A DNA stretch of 64,000 bases, from positions 1,674,001 to 1,738,000 of the forward strand of contig NZ_QHKM01000001.1 in NCBI RefSeq assembly GCF_003258365.1, written 5' to 3'. This DNA is from Hymenobacter edaphi. Its GTDB lineage: Bacteria; Bacteroidota; Bacteroidia; Cytophagales; Hymenobacteraceae. Below the pieces are notes generated by a model that was not told where the DNA came from, did not search any database, and saw only the letters and a program-made list of their open reading frames with translations. Within the stretch, counting starts at the first letter, position 1, and every line of letters starts with the position of its first letter. Position numbers and translations under genes: made by a program. This document shows, in pieces, positions 1 to 9,400 of this stretch.

Positions 1-2
1 AC

Positions 3-380
3 CGCGCCGGCTTGAAAGGCTCCGGCTTCCAGGACAACGACGCGGCCTCGGCCCTGGCCTCGTTTATGGAAGTGGCCTACGTGGTCGTCAACAACATCCG
101 CGACACCAAGGCCATTACCCCCGCCGTCGACCGCGGCCTGCGCCAGCAGATGGCCGGACTGCTCGCCCGCAACGCCGTCGCCAAAAGCCCCGCCCAGCTG
201 GCCAGCCTCGGCGAGGACCTGAAGCTGCAAACCGTCATCCTGATGGCCGGCTGGCAGGAAAGCGTCCAGAACGGCAAGGCCGACGCCTTCCGCGGCACCA
301 TCGGCCAGAGCTTCCGCAGCCAGTTTGGCCTCGACCTGACCCAGGTACGCCTCACCGAACACGGCTTCGCGCCCAAATAG
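3..380 (+). CDS. C-terminal part of an unknown protein (5' end outside window)
   Basis: The reading frame is open from the window edge, so the true start lies upstream. About 126 residues are visible, ending in a TAG stop. The sequence is mostly helical, with no signal peptide in the visible part, no Cys and no recognisable catalytic motif. The order of helices and the segment around TVILMAGWQESVQNG faintly recall the C-terminal half of the DUF6683 family of small bacterial proteins, but this is an impression, not a match I can prove. It is followed by a 148-base GC-rich gap and then purU on the same strand. No function is proposed. Confidence 0.6.
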   Translation, partial: RAGLKGSGFQDNDAASALASFMEVAYVVVNNIRDTKAITPAVDRGLRQQMAGLLARNAVAKSPAQLASLGEDLKLQTVILMAGWQESVQNGKADAFRGTIGQSFRSQFGLDLTQVRLTEHGFAPK

Positions 381-528
381 GCGTCCGCGCCCCGCACCGG
401 CCGGGGCCGGTCAGCGGAGGCCGGGGACGCGGGCATGGGCGGCGCGGGGCGGGCCCGCGGCGGCGGGCCGTATCCGCCGGGGCGCCGCACGCGTACCTTG
501 CAGCTCACCTGTCTGATTTTCGCCTGCC

Positions 529-1383
529 GTGCCTCCAGCCGCTTTGCCCGCCCCCCACTACCTGCTCATCCGCTGCCCCGACGAGCCGGGCCTGATCTTC
601 CGCATCACCGGCGTGCTTTTCCGCCACGGCCTCAACATCGTGCGCAACGACGAGTTCGTGGAGCCCACCGGCCCCACCTTCTTCATGCGCACCGAGGTAG
701 CCGGCGACTTCCAGGCCGAGGCCCTGCTCAGCGAGCTGCGCGCCGCCCTGCCCCCGGCCGCCGAGGTGCAGCTGGGCGACCCGCGCCCCCGCAACATCGT
801 GGTGATGGCCACCAAGGAGCACCACTGCCTGAGCGAGCTGCTGGTGCGCCACGCCTTCGACGAGCTGGGCGCGCGCATCCTGGCCGTCATCAGCAACCAC
901 GCCCTGCTCGGGCCGCTCACCACCCAGTTCGGCGTGCCCTTCCACCACGTGAGCCACGAGGGCCTGAGCCGGGCGCAGCACGAGGCCGCCGTGCGCGCCG
1001 TGCTCGACCACTACCAGCCCGAGTACGTGGTGCTGGCCAAGTACATGCGCATCCTCTCCCCCGAGTTCGTGGCCCCCTACGCCGACCGGCTCATCAACAT
1101 TCACCACTCCTCGCTGCCCGCCTTCGTGGGGGCCAATCCCTACGGCCAGGCCTTCGAGCGGGGCGTGAAAATCATCGGGGCCACGGCTCACTTCGTCAAC
1201 AACGAGCTGGACCAGGGGCCCATCATTGCCCAGAGCATCATCCCCGTCGACCACACCCACAGCGCCGCCGACATGGCCCAGGCCGGCCGCGACGTGGAGA
1301 AAATCGTGTTGGCCCGCTCCCTGCGGCTGGTGTTCAGCGGGCGCGTGTTCGTGCACCACAACAAGACCATCATCTTCGAGTAA
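529..1383 (+). CDS. purU: Formyltetrahydrofolate deformylase
   Basis: This enzyme hydrolyses 10-formyl-tetrahydrofolate to formate and tetrahydrofolate, balancing one-carbon units and supplying formate for purine synthesis. The 284 residues match the family length. An N-terminal ACT domain (about 8-85, starting LIRCPDEPGLIFRI) is followed by a formyltransferase fold (about 88-284). The catalytic set is visible: the ISNH segment (Asn), INIHHSSLPAF (His) and NNELDQGPII (Asp). The start is a GTG, chosen because the ACT strand begins a few residues later and no in-frame ATG precedes FFMRT. The gene stands alone; a small secreted protein gene follows after about 90 bases. Confidence 0.93.
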   Translation: MPPAALPAPHYLLIRCPDEPGLIFRITGVLFRHGLNIVRNDEFVEPTGPTFFMRTEVAGDFQAEALLSELRAALPPAAEVQLGDPRPRNIVVMATKEHHCLSELLVRHAFDELGARILAVISNHALLGPLTTQFGVPFHHVSHEGLSRAQHEAAVRAVLDHYQPEYVVLAKYMRILSPEFVAPYADRLINIHHSSLPAFVGANPYGQAFERGVKIIGATAHFVNNELDQGPIIAQSIIPVDHTHSAADMAQAGRDVEKIVLARSLRLVFSGRVFVHHNKTIIFE

Positions 1384-1473
1384 GGCCCGGCGCTTGGTGA
1401 ATACGCAGGAGATAGGGTAGCTTTGGAGCCGGCTATGCCGCTATGTTTTCCGCTTCATTTTCATTCCTACCCC

Positions 1474-1986
1474 ATGCGTTATGTTTTCGCTGGCCTGCTC
1501 GTGCTACTCGGGCACGCGGTCCAGGCTCAGATCGGGCTGCTGCAAACCGGGGGCCGGGCCGCCGTCTCGGCCCACTCGCTGGCTAAGCGCCCCACCAAGG
1601 CCGGTGCCAAGGCCAAGGAGGCCGCTGCCCCGCCCGTGAAGTACGTGACGCCCTTTACCTACCGCGGGCAAACGGTGTCGCACCAACGCACGGCCGCCGA
1701 CCAGCTCAAGGGCAAAGGCAGCACCGAAATTCTGGCCCTGGAAGCCCTGCTGGAAGAAACCTATACCGCCATGCGGGCCGACTCGGCGCAGTCGTTTTGC
1801 CCGCCCGCCCGCTTCGACGCCATTGCCGCGGCGGCCCGCACGGCGGCGGGCGCCCGGCCTTCGTGGGACTATTATGCCTACCAGAACGAACTCGCGTTCT
1901 ACCAGCAGGAGGAAGCCCGCCGCCAGCGCCTGCTGAACCCACCGCCCCCGCCGGCGCGCCGCCCGCCCGTGAAGCGTCGCGGGTAG
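1474..1986 (+). CDS. Small secreted protein of unknown function
   Basis: A 170-residue protein beginning MRYVFAGLLVLLGHAVQAQ, a clear Sec signal peptide ending at a typical Bacteroidota QAQ cleavage site. This is why this ATG was preferred to a TTG 51 bases upstream. The mature part is Lys/Ala-rich at first, has a central helical region around STEILALEALLEETY, and ends in a basic Pro/Arg tail (PPPPARRPPVKRRG). I recognise no domain. It is probably periplasmic or surface exposed. The next gene is a secreted amylase on the same strand, but the roughly 96-base gap carries its own AT-rich promoter-like stretch, so cotranscription is doubtful. Confidence 0.65.
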   Translation: MRYVFAGLLVLLGHAVQAQIGLLQTGGRAAVSAHSLAKRPTKAGAKAKEAAAPPVKYVTPFTYRGQTVSHQRTAADQLKGKGSTEILALEALLEETYTAMRADSAQSFCPPARFDAIAAAARTAAGARPSWDYYAYQNELAFYQQEEARRQRLLNPPPPPARRPPVKRRG

Positions 1987-2082
1987 TCCTGCCCGACAGG
2001 TTTTTTCGGGGTAATTGCGTTTGTCTTCCGGTGGCTGATAGTTGCGTCGTATCTTTATGATTCTATCCGCAACGACCCACCC

Positions 2083-4641
2083 ATGAAACACCTGTACCTG
2101 GCGGCCTGGCTGCTCCTTGGCAGCCTTGGGGCGCACGCCGTGCCCCTCACCTTCCGCGTCGACATGAGCCAGCAGACGGTGGCCAGCACCGGCGTGCACG
2201 TGGCGGGCAACTTCCAGGCCGCCGCCGGCTTCGGGGGCGACTGGAACCCGGCCACCACCCTGCTCACCGATCCGGACAATGACCGCATCTACGAGGTGAC
2301 GGTGGACGTGCCGGCAGGCCAGTACCTCTACAAGTTCGTGAACGGCAACGCCTGGGGCGGGGCCGAGCTGCCCCCCGCCAGCTGCGGCGTGGCCGACGGC
2401 GGCGGCAACGTGAACCGCCAAGCCACGCTGGGCAGCACCGCCCTGCGCCTGCCGGCCGTGCCCTTCGGCGGCTGCCCTACGCTGGTCACGTTTCAGGTGA
2501 ACATGCGCGGGCTGACGGTGCCGCGGGCCGGGGTGCACGTGATGGGCAACTTCCAGACCCTGGCCGGCTACGCCACCAACTGGGACCCCACGGCCATTGC
2601 CCTCACCGACAACAACGGCGACGACATCTACGAGGCGCAGGTGGCCCTGCCCGCGCCCGGCCGCTTTCTGTACCGCTTCGTGAACGGCACCGCGGCCACG
2701 GCCGCCGAAACCGTGCCCGCTACCTGCGGCGTGGATGACGGCCGCAGCACCGGCACCCTGGCCCGGGTGCTCAACGCCACCGGCGCCGTCAATACCGCGC
2801 CGGCGGTGTGCTTCAATACCTGCCAGAACTGCGGCCCCTCGCTCGACACCTACGCCACGCACTGGTGGAACGACGCGGTGTTCTACGAGGTGTTCGTGCG
2901 CAGCTTCTACGACTCGAACGGGGACGGCAAGGGCGACTTCGCCGGCCTCACCCAGAAGCTGGACTACCTCAACGACGGCAACCCCAACACGACCGCCGAC
3001 CTGGGCGTGACGGCCCTGTGGCTGATGCCGATGATGGAGTCGCCGAGCTACCACGGCTACGACGTGACCGACTACAAGGCCACCGAGGCGGACTACGGCA
3101 CCATGGCTGAGTTCGAGGCCTTTATGGCCGCCGCCCACCAGCGCGGCATCAAGGTCATCATCGACCTGGTGCTCAACCACTCCTCCGACCAGCACCCGTG
3201 GTTTCAGCAGGCGGCCGGCTCGGCCACCAGCCCCTACCGCGACTGGTACCGCTGGTCGGCCACCAACCCCGGCGGCCTGGGCTGGTACCCGCGCGGGGGC
3301 AGCTACTACTACGGCTACTTCTGGAGCGGCATGCCCGACCTGAACTGGCGCAACCCGCAGCTGAAAGCGGCCATGTGGGACGCCTCGCGCTTCTGGCTGC
3401 GCAAGGGCGTCGACGGCTACCGCCTCGACGCGGTGAAGTACCTGGTGGAAAACGGCACCACCATCGAAAACACGCCCGAAACCTTTAGCGTGCTGGAGGA
3501 ATTCCACGATTCGGTGCGCGCCGTGAATCCGCAGGCCTTCACCATCGGCGAGGCGTGGTCGAGCACCCCGCAGGTAGTGCCCTACGTGGTCAACCAGCGC
3601 CTCGACGCCTGCTTTGAGTTTGACCTCTCGGCCGCCATCGTGAGCAGCCTGAACGCGGGCAGCGCCACCGCCCTGCGCACCCAGCTGGCCGCGGTGGACG
3701 CGGCTTACCCCCGCCTGCAGTACGGCACCTTCCTCAGCAACCACGACCAGAACCGCATCTTCGGCACCCTGGGCAATGACCTGGCCCGCATGAAGCAGGC
3801 CGCAGCCCTGTACCTGACCATGCCCGGCGTGCCCTTCCTTTACTACGGCGAGGAAGTGGGCCTGCTCGGCGCGGGCCTCGACGAGGACAAACGCAAGCCC
3901 ATGCAGTGGACGGCCGGCACCAACGCGGGCTTCACCAGCGGCACGCCCTGGCGCGCCCTCAACTCGAACTACCCCCAGTTCAACGTAGCCACCGCGCAGG
4001 CCGACCCGGCTTCGCTGCTCAACCACTACAAGAAGCTTATCGGGCTGCGCACCGGGCAGGCGGCCCTGCGCAAGGGCTACTACCTGCCCGTGACCACGCC
4101 CGCGCCCGGCACCCTGCTCAGCTACGCCCGCGTCTTCGGGCAGGAGGCCGTGGTGATGGTGAGCAACCTGGGCGGCACGGCCGCCACCGGTACCACCCTC
4201 GCGCTGCCCCTCTCCACGCTGCGCGCCGGCACCTACCAGGTGACGGAGCTGTACTCGGGCCAGGCGGCCGGCACCGTGACGCTGGACGCGCAGGGCGGCG
4301 TCGGCGGCTGGGCCGTGAACCTGCCCGCGCTGGGCGCCAACCAGACCTGGCTGCTGCGCCTGACTTCGACGACCACCGCCGCCAAGACGGCCCAGGCCGG
4401 CCTGAACCTGCAGCTCTACCCCAACCCCGCCGCCCGGCAGGTGCGCCTGGCGCTGCAGGGCGCCCCCGCCGGCCCCGCGCAGGTGCAGGTGTACGACGGG
4501 CAGGGCCGCCGCCTGCGCACCGTCGACTTCCAGGGCCTGCAGCACACGCTCGACACGAGCACCTGGGCCGAGGGCGTGTACTTCCTGCGCGTGCAGGCCG
4601 GCCGGGCCGTGGGCGTGCAGCGCCTGGTCGTGACGCACTAA
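2083..4641 (+). CDS. Secreted GH13 alpha-amylase with two N-terminal beta modules and a T9SS sorting domain
   Basis: An 852-residue extracellular alpha-glucan hydrolase. A signal peptide (1-19) precedes two related beta-sandwich modules (about 20-125 and 130-245). Both contain the pattern F(R/Q)V(D/N)M...GVHV(A/M)GNFQ...W(N/D)P and resemble starch-binding or early-set domains. The GH13 barrel follows (about 262-640). All four GH13 signature regions are present: DLVLNH, GYRLDA with nucleophile Asp449, TIGEAW with acid/base Glu490, and FLSNHD with transition-state Asp555. A C-terminal beta domain and a type A T9SS sorting domain ([11 protein letters not shown] ... GVYFLRVQ ... QRLVVTH) complete it. 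It should be exported, then secreted by T9SS, and degrade starch or related glucans outside the cell. No susCD-type genes adjoin it. Confidence 0.93.
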   Translation: MKHLYLAAWLLLGSLGAHAVPLTFRVDMSQQTVASTGVHVAGNFQAAAGFGGDWNPATTLLTDPDNDRIYEVTVDVPAGQYLYKFVNGNAWGGAELPPASCGVADGGGNVNRQATLGSTALRLPAVPFGGCPTLVTFQVNMRGLTVPRAGVHVMGNFQTLAGYATNWDPTAIALTDNNGDDIYEAQVALPAPGRFLYRFVNGTAATAAETVPATCGVDDGRSTGTLARVLNATGAVNTAPAVCFNTCQNCGPSLDTYATHWWNDAVFYEVFVRSFYDSNGDGKGDFAGLTQKLDYLNDGNPNTTADLGVTALWLMPMMESPSYHGYDVTDYKATEADYGTMAEFEAFMAAAHQRGIKVIIDLVLNHSSDQHPWFQQAAGSATSPYRDWYRWSATNPGGLGWYPRGGSYYYGYFWSGMPDLNWRNPQLKAAMWDASRFWLRKGVDGYRLDAVKYLVENGTTIENTPETFSVLEEFHDSVRAVNPQAFTIGEAWSSTPQVVPYVVNQRLDACFEFDLSAAIVSSLNAGSATALRTQLAAVDAAYPRLQYGTFLSNHDQNRIFGTLGNDLARMKQAAALYLTMPGVPFLYYGEEVGLLGAGLDEDKRKPMQWTAGTNAGFTSGTPWRALNSNYPQFNVATAQADPASLLNHYKKLIGLRTGQAALRKGYYLPVTTPAPGTLLSYARVFGQEAVVMVSNLGGTAATGTTLALPLSTLRAGTYQVTELYSGQAAGTVTLDAQGGVGGWAVNLPALGANQTWLLRLTSTTTAAKTAQAGLNLQLYPNPAARQVRLALQGAPAGPAQVQVYDGQGRRLRTVDFQGLQHTLDTSTWAEGVYFLRVQAGRAVGVQRLVVTH

Positions 4642-4662
4642 AGCGCCACCCGTTCAAGTACG

Positions 4663-4706
4663 CGGGCCGGGGCGGTGGAAACAATTGTTTCCGCTGCCCC
4701 GGCCCG
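4663..4706. terminator. Long near-perfect hairpin after the amylase gene
   Basis: Two 20-base arms (4663-4682 and 4687-4706) pair at 18 of 20 positions around an AATT loop. There is no T-run on either side. The site lies 21 bases after the amylase stop and probably acts as a transcription terminator or mRNA 3' stabiliser. Confidence 0.6.
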
Positions 4707-4749
4707 ATTCGTTGTAGCCCCCGGCGGCGCGGGTAGGCCCCAACACCAA

Positions 4750-4780
4750 ACGACCCCGCAGCCAGCTGCCGCGGGGTCGT
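4750..4780. terminator. Second hairpin in the amylase-DinB gap
   Basis: A perfect 10-bp stem (ACGACCCCGC / GCGGGGTCGT) with an 11-base loop. It is followed by CAGAAGAAAG rather than a T-run. The 344-base gap between the amylase and the DinB gene otherwise holds nothing I can identify. Confidence 0.45.
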
Positions 4781-4985
4781 CAGAAGAAAGGCCCGTCGTC
4801 ACAGCCGGTCCCACACCTGAAACCGACCGAGTTGCCGCAAAATGACGACCGGCCCCGGATTCTTAAACGCAGCCCGCGGGCCGGGCGTGGTGCTATTAGT
4901 ACCGATTTCGCGGCGCGACAAACGCGGATTTTGTCCCTGCGTAGTTATGCACCGCGCCGCCTTCAGCCGGCCGCCCCTTTGCACC

Positions 4986-5468
4986 ATGGACAAACACACC
5001 CGGGACTCCCTCGTCGGCTCCCTGACGGCCTTGCTGGAGCAGGGCCACGCCCACGCCACCTTCGAAGCCGCCACGGCCGACGTGCCGGCGGCGCTGCTCA
5101 ACCAGCGCCCCGACGGGCTCCCCTACTCGCTCTGGCAGCTGGCCGAGCACGTGCGCATCGCGCAGTGGGACATTCTGGAGTTCAGCCGCGACGCCGGGCA
5201 CCAGTCGCCGGAGTGGCCCGCGGGCTACTGGCCCGCCGAGGATGACCACGCCGACGCCGCGCGCTGGCAGGCCACGCTGCGGCAGATTCAGCACGACCGG
5301 GCGCAGTTTCTGGCCCTGCTCCGCGACCCGGCCCGGGACCTGCTGCAGCCCTTCGAGCACGGCACCGGCCAGACGCTGCTGCGCGAGGCCCTGCTCATCG
5401 CCGACCACAACGCCTACCACACCGGCCAGATCATCCTGGTGCGCCGCCTGCTCGACAACTGGGACTGA
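4986..5468 (+). CDS. DinB-family metal-binding protein
   Basis: A 160-residue four-helix-bundle protein of the DinB/YfiT-like superfamily. The putative metal ligands are His in QLAEHVRIAQWD and the pair in IADHNAYHTGQI, the usual H...HxxxH pattern. Many family members are thiol-dependent transferases or have no known role, so substrate and function are unknown. The start is the ATG before DKHTRDSL; upstream in-frame sequence is not protein-like. It is probably monocistronic. Two other DinB-like genes occur in this window (near 42 kb and 45.5 kb). Confidence 0.82.
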   Translation: MDKHTRDSLVGSLTALLEQGHAHATFEAATADVPAALLNQRPDGLPYSLWQLAEHVRIAQWDILEFSRDAGHQSPEWPAGYWPAEDDHADAARWQATLRQIQHDRAQFLALLRDPARDLLQPFEHGTGQTLLREALLIADHNAYHTGQIILVRRLLDNWD

Positions 5469-5611
5469 CGCCCCCCCGCCCGGCGCGGCGGCAGCAGCGC
5501 ATGCCCGGCCCCCGGCCGCGGACCCTTGGCGCCCGGCAGCCTGGGCGCCGCGGCCGGTTGGCGCCGAGGCCACCCGCGGCGGCCCAGCTCCCAACGCGCC
5601 GCGGGCGCTGG

Positions 5612-6184
5612 CTAACCCGCCGGGGCCTCGGCGGCGGGCGCGTAGGTGAAGACGTGGGCGGGCGGCAGGTTCAGCAGCACGCGGACGTGGCCCTCGGGGC
5701 GAAAAAACCGCTCGAACAGGCGGCAGTTGCGCAGCGAGTACTGAAACAAGATCAGGCGGCCGGCGGGCAGCAGCAGCTGGCGGGTATGGGCCAGAATGCG
5801 CCAGCCCAGGCGCCGCGGCAGGGAAGCAAACGGCAGCCCGCACACCACGTAATCGGCGCCGGCCAGGCCGAGGGGGCGCAGGTACTCGGCGGTTTTGTCG
5901 GCCGAGCCGTGAATGATGTGCACGTCGGCGTGGGCGGCGTAGCGCTGCCGCAGCAGCTGGCAGAAGCGCCGGTTCACCTCGATGAGCACGATGCGGGTGC
6001 CGGGGCGCCGGTGCTGCAGCAGCGCATCGGTGAAGACGCCGGTGCCCGGGCCGTACTCCACGATGCAGCGGGCCCGCGCGAAGTCGATGGGCGCCAGCAC
6101 CTGGGCCGTCAGCTCGGGGGAGCTGGGCACGAGCGAGCCGACGACGGCGGGGTTGCGCAGAAATTCGCCGAGAAACGTGGCCAT
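5612..6184 (-). CDS. Class I SAM-dependent methyltransferase (phospholipid N-methyltransferase-like)
   Basis: A 190-residue Rossmann-fold methyltransferase. The SAM-binding motif I is CIVEYGPGTGVFTDALL, preceded by a family-typical start FLRNPAVVGSLVPSSPELT. An acidic residue after strand 2 (VLIEVN) and the motif IV-like GADYVVCGLPFASLP follow. This arrangement resembles the short PmtA-type phosphatidylethanolamine N-methyltransferases and rRNA-adenine-dimethylase-like proteins. Substrate is therefore inferred only as a membrane lipid or small molecule. It converges with the DinB gene and is transcribed divergently from the giant fibronectin protein. Confidence 0.8.
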   Translation of the reverse strand: MATFLGEFLRNPAVVGSLVPSSPELTAQVLAPIDFARARCIVEYGPGTGVFTDALLQHRRPGTRIVLIEVNRRFCQLLRQRYAAHADVHIIHGSADKTAEYLRPLGLAGADYVVCGLPFASLPRRLGWRILAHTRQLLLPAGRLILFQYSLRNCRLFERFFRPEGHVRVLLNLPPAHVFTYAPAAEAPAG

Positions 6185-6291
6185 ACGACGTAGCGGCGCC
6201 CCATGGGGGGGCGCTGCTGCCTTGTACGGCGGCGGGCCGACGGGGGCTGCCGGCGCCGGGCGGGGCGGCGGGCCGGCCAGGTATCTGAGTA

Positions 6292-6322
6292 CTTGAATAC
6301 GACAATTAAATCTTTACATTGT
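6292..6322 (+). promoter_or_regulatory. Bacteroidota-type promoter for the giant adhesin gene
   Basis: CTTG, a 19-base spacer and TACATTGT approximate the Bacteroidota sigma consensus TTTG-N19-TAnnTTTG. The site sits in the only AT-rich patch of an otherwise GC-rich gap. It would give a 5' untranslated region of roughly 75 bases. Confidence 0.5.
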
Positions 6323-6403
6323 CGACAGAGCGCCAACGCCTTGGCTCCGGCCCCCGGTCCGGCCGCTTCGCCGATTCCCTTCCATCCATTTTTTCTCTCT
6401 CCT

Positions 6404-9400
6404 ATGCCCCCAGCATTACCCTTTTCCCAGCGGCTTACCCAGCGGCTGCTCACCCTCTGCAGGCGCTTCGGGCCGCCGGTAGCCTGGCTGCCCGCTGCAC
6501 TGCTCGGCTCGCTGCTGAGCTTCGCGGCGCAGGCCCAGGCGCCGGTCAACGACGACCCCTGCGGCGCCGTGCAGCTCAGCCTCAACGGCAACCTGTGCGT
6601 GACCCCGACCGTGGGCACCAACGCGGGCGCCACCACCACCACCGTCAACGGGACGGTGGCCAACACCTGCGGCGCCTTCAACAACACGGCGCCCAAGGAC
6701 GTGTGGTACAAGTTTACCACCGCTACCACGGGCGCGGCCAGCGCCGGCGCCACCATCACCGTGACGGGCAACCCCGCCGGCCTGATCCGCCTGTTCTCGG
6801 CCAGCTCGTGCTCGGGCACCTTCACCCAGGTGACGTGCTCGGCCTCGAACGCCGCCAACACGGCCGCGCCGCGCCTGGTAACCGGGGCGCTGCAGCCCGG
6901 CACCACCTACTACCTGCAGGTGGCCGGCTTCACTTCCACCGACACCCAGGGCCAGTTCACCATCTGCGTAACCGACCCGCCCACCTGCGGCGCGCCGGCC
7001 GTGCTGGGCGTGACCTTCCCGACGGGCACCTCGGCCTCGGTTTCGTTTACGCCCGGGCCCGGCAACACCACCTTTACGGCCGTGCTGCAGGGCGGCACCG
7101 GCGGGCAGCAAACCGTCAACAACGCCACTTCGCCGGTGGTGTTTGCGGGCCTGACGCCGGGCACCACCTACTTCGTATCGATCCGGACGGACTGCGGCGG
7201 CACCACGCTGCAGTCGCCGTTTTTCAGCTTTACGGTGCCGCTGCTCAACGATGACCCCTGCGGCGCCCTCAGCCTGACCATGGGCTCGACCTGCGTGGCC
7301 ACCACGGGCACCACGTTCGGGGCCGGCACCACCACGCCCAATGGCTACACCAACCCCAGCTGCGCCGCCGACGCCAGCCCGCTGGACGTGTGGTACCAGT
7401 TTACGACCCCGGCCACCGGCGGGGCCAGCACCAGCGCCACCATCACCGTAACCGGCCCCACGGCCGGGCAGGTGCGCCTGTTTTCGGCCGCCTCGTGCAA
7501 CGGTCCGTTTACGCAGCTGGCTTGCTCGCAGTCTGCCACCGGCCCCGCGGCCCCGCTGAGCTACACCTCGCTCACGCCCAGCACCACTTACTACGTGCTG
7601 GTGGCCGGCTACGGCGACACCAGCCCGCGCGGCAACTTCACCATCTGCGTGACCGGGGCGCCCGCCTGCCCCGACCCCACCAACCTCGCCATTGCCGGCG
7701 TCAACGCCACCACGGCCAGCCTCTCGTTTACGCCCAGCAGCAACGCCACCAGCTACACCGTGACCTACACGCCCACGGGCGGGGGCACCACAACCACCGT
7801 GACGCCCGCCCCGACCACCTCCCCGGTGGCGCTGACAGGCCTGACGGCCGGCACCACCTACACGGTGACGCTGCAGAGCGTGTGCCCGGCCGGCGTGGGC
7901 TCGGTGCTCACGCGCACCTACACGGCCAGCGGCGGCGCCCCGGCCAACGATGAGTGCCTGGGCGCCACGCCCATCACCAGCATCGGCATCGGCACCTGCG
8001 GGGCCGCGGTGCCCGGCACCATCACGGCCGCCTCGTCGTCGACGGGGGCACCGGCCCCGGGCTGCGCCGGCTTCCAGGCCACCACGCTGGACGTGTGGTT
8101 CAGCCTGGTGGTGCCCGCCAACGGGGCCCTGCAGGTGGAAACCGGCCCCGGCGCCACCAACAGCATGAACGACACCGGCATGGCCCTCTACTCGGGGAGC
8201 TGCGGCAGCCTCACGCTGATTGAATGCGACGACGACGACTCGCCCACCGGCAGCTTTTCGCTGATCCGGCGCACCAACCTCACGCCGGGCAGCACCGTGT
8301 ACGTGCGGGTGTGGAAGTTCGGCGCCACGGCCGGCACCGACTTCACCGTGTGCGCCCAGACCGAGGCGCCCTGCGGCACGGTGAGCAACCTGAGCGTGAA
8401 CAACATCACCGCCACCTCGGCCGCGCTGACGTTTACGCCCCCCACGGGCGCCACCAGCTACACCGTCACCTACACCCCCGCGGGCGGCTCGCTGGCCATT
8501 CTCACGCCCAGCCCCACGGCCTCCCCGGCCCTGCTCACCGGCCTGACGGCCAGCACCACCTACACCGTCACCATTCAGGCCACCTGCGCGGGCGGCTCGG
8601 GCCTGCCGCTGGCGCTGACCTTCACCACCGCCCCGCCGGCCCCGGCCAACGACAACTGCGCGGCCCCGACGGCGCTGACGGTGGGCACCACCTGCGCGCC
8701 CGTCACGGCCACCACGCTGGGCGCCACGGCCTCAGCCGCCCCCATCGGGGCCCCGAGCTGCACCAGCGGCACCGTCAACGACGTGTGGTTTAGCCTGACC
8801 GTGCCCGCCAACGGCATCGTGCAGGTGACGACCGGCGCGGTGAGCGGCAGCCCCGTAACCGACACCGGCCTGCAGCTGTACGCGGGCAGCTGCGCGGCGC
8901 TGACCTCGCTGGGCTGCAACGACAACTTCGGCGCCGGCAACTTCTCGCAGGTGCGCGCCACGGGCCTCACGCCCGGCAGCACCGTGTACGCCCGCGTGTG
9001 GCAGGTGGGCAGCACCAACGGCGGCTCGTTCACCGTGTGCGCCGCCACCGACCCGGCCTGCCCGGCCGTGACCAACCTGGCCGTGGGCAGCATCACCACG
9101 ACCTCGGCCTCGGCAACCTTTACGCCCCCCGCCGCGGGTACCAGCTACACCGTCACGTACACGCCGCAGGGCGGCACGGCCACGACGGTCACGCCCGCCC
9201 CCACGGCCTCCCCGGTGGCCCTGACGGGCCTGCTGCCCGGCACCAGCTACACGGTGTCGGTGGTGAGCAACTGCCAGCCCGGCGAAACCTCGACGGCGGC
9301 CACGACCACGTTCACCACGACCAGCTGCGTGGCCCCGACCAACCTGAGCGCCAGCGCCATCACCACGACGTCGGCCACGGTGAGCTTCGGCGTGGGCAAC

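Noticed and set aside
2020-2057. TTTG ... TATCTTTA as the amylase promoter
   Set aside because: The spacer is 26 bases, too long for the Bacteroidota consensus (about 17-23).
1504-4638. Very long open frames antisense to the amylase, and similar ones at 8732-10945, 37640-40906 and 53297-56404
   Set aside because: They are mirror frames of strongly coding GC-rich genes. Their translations are His/Gly/Arg-rich without domains, and the sense proteins are well recognised.
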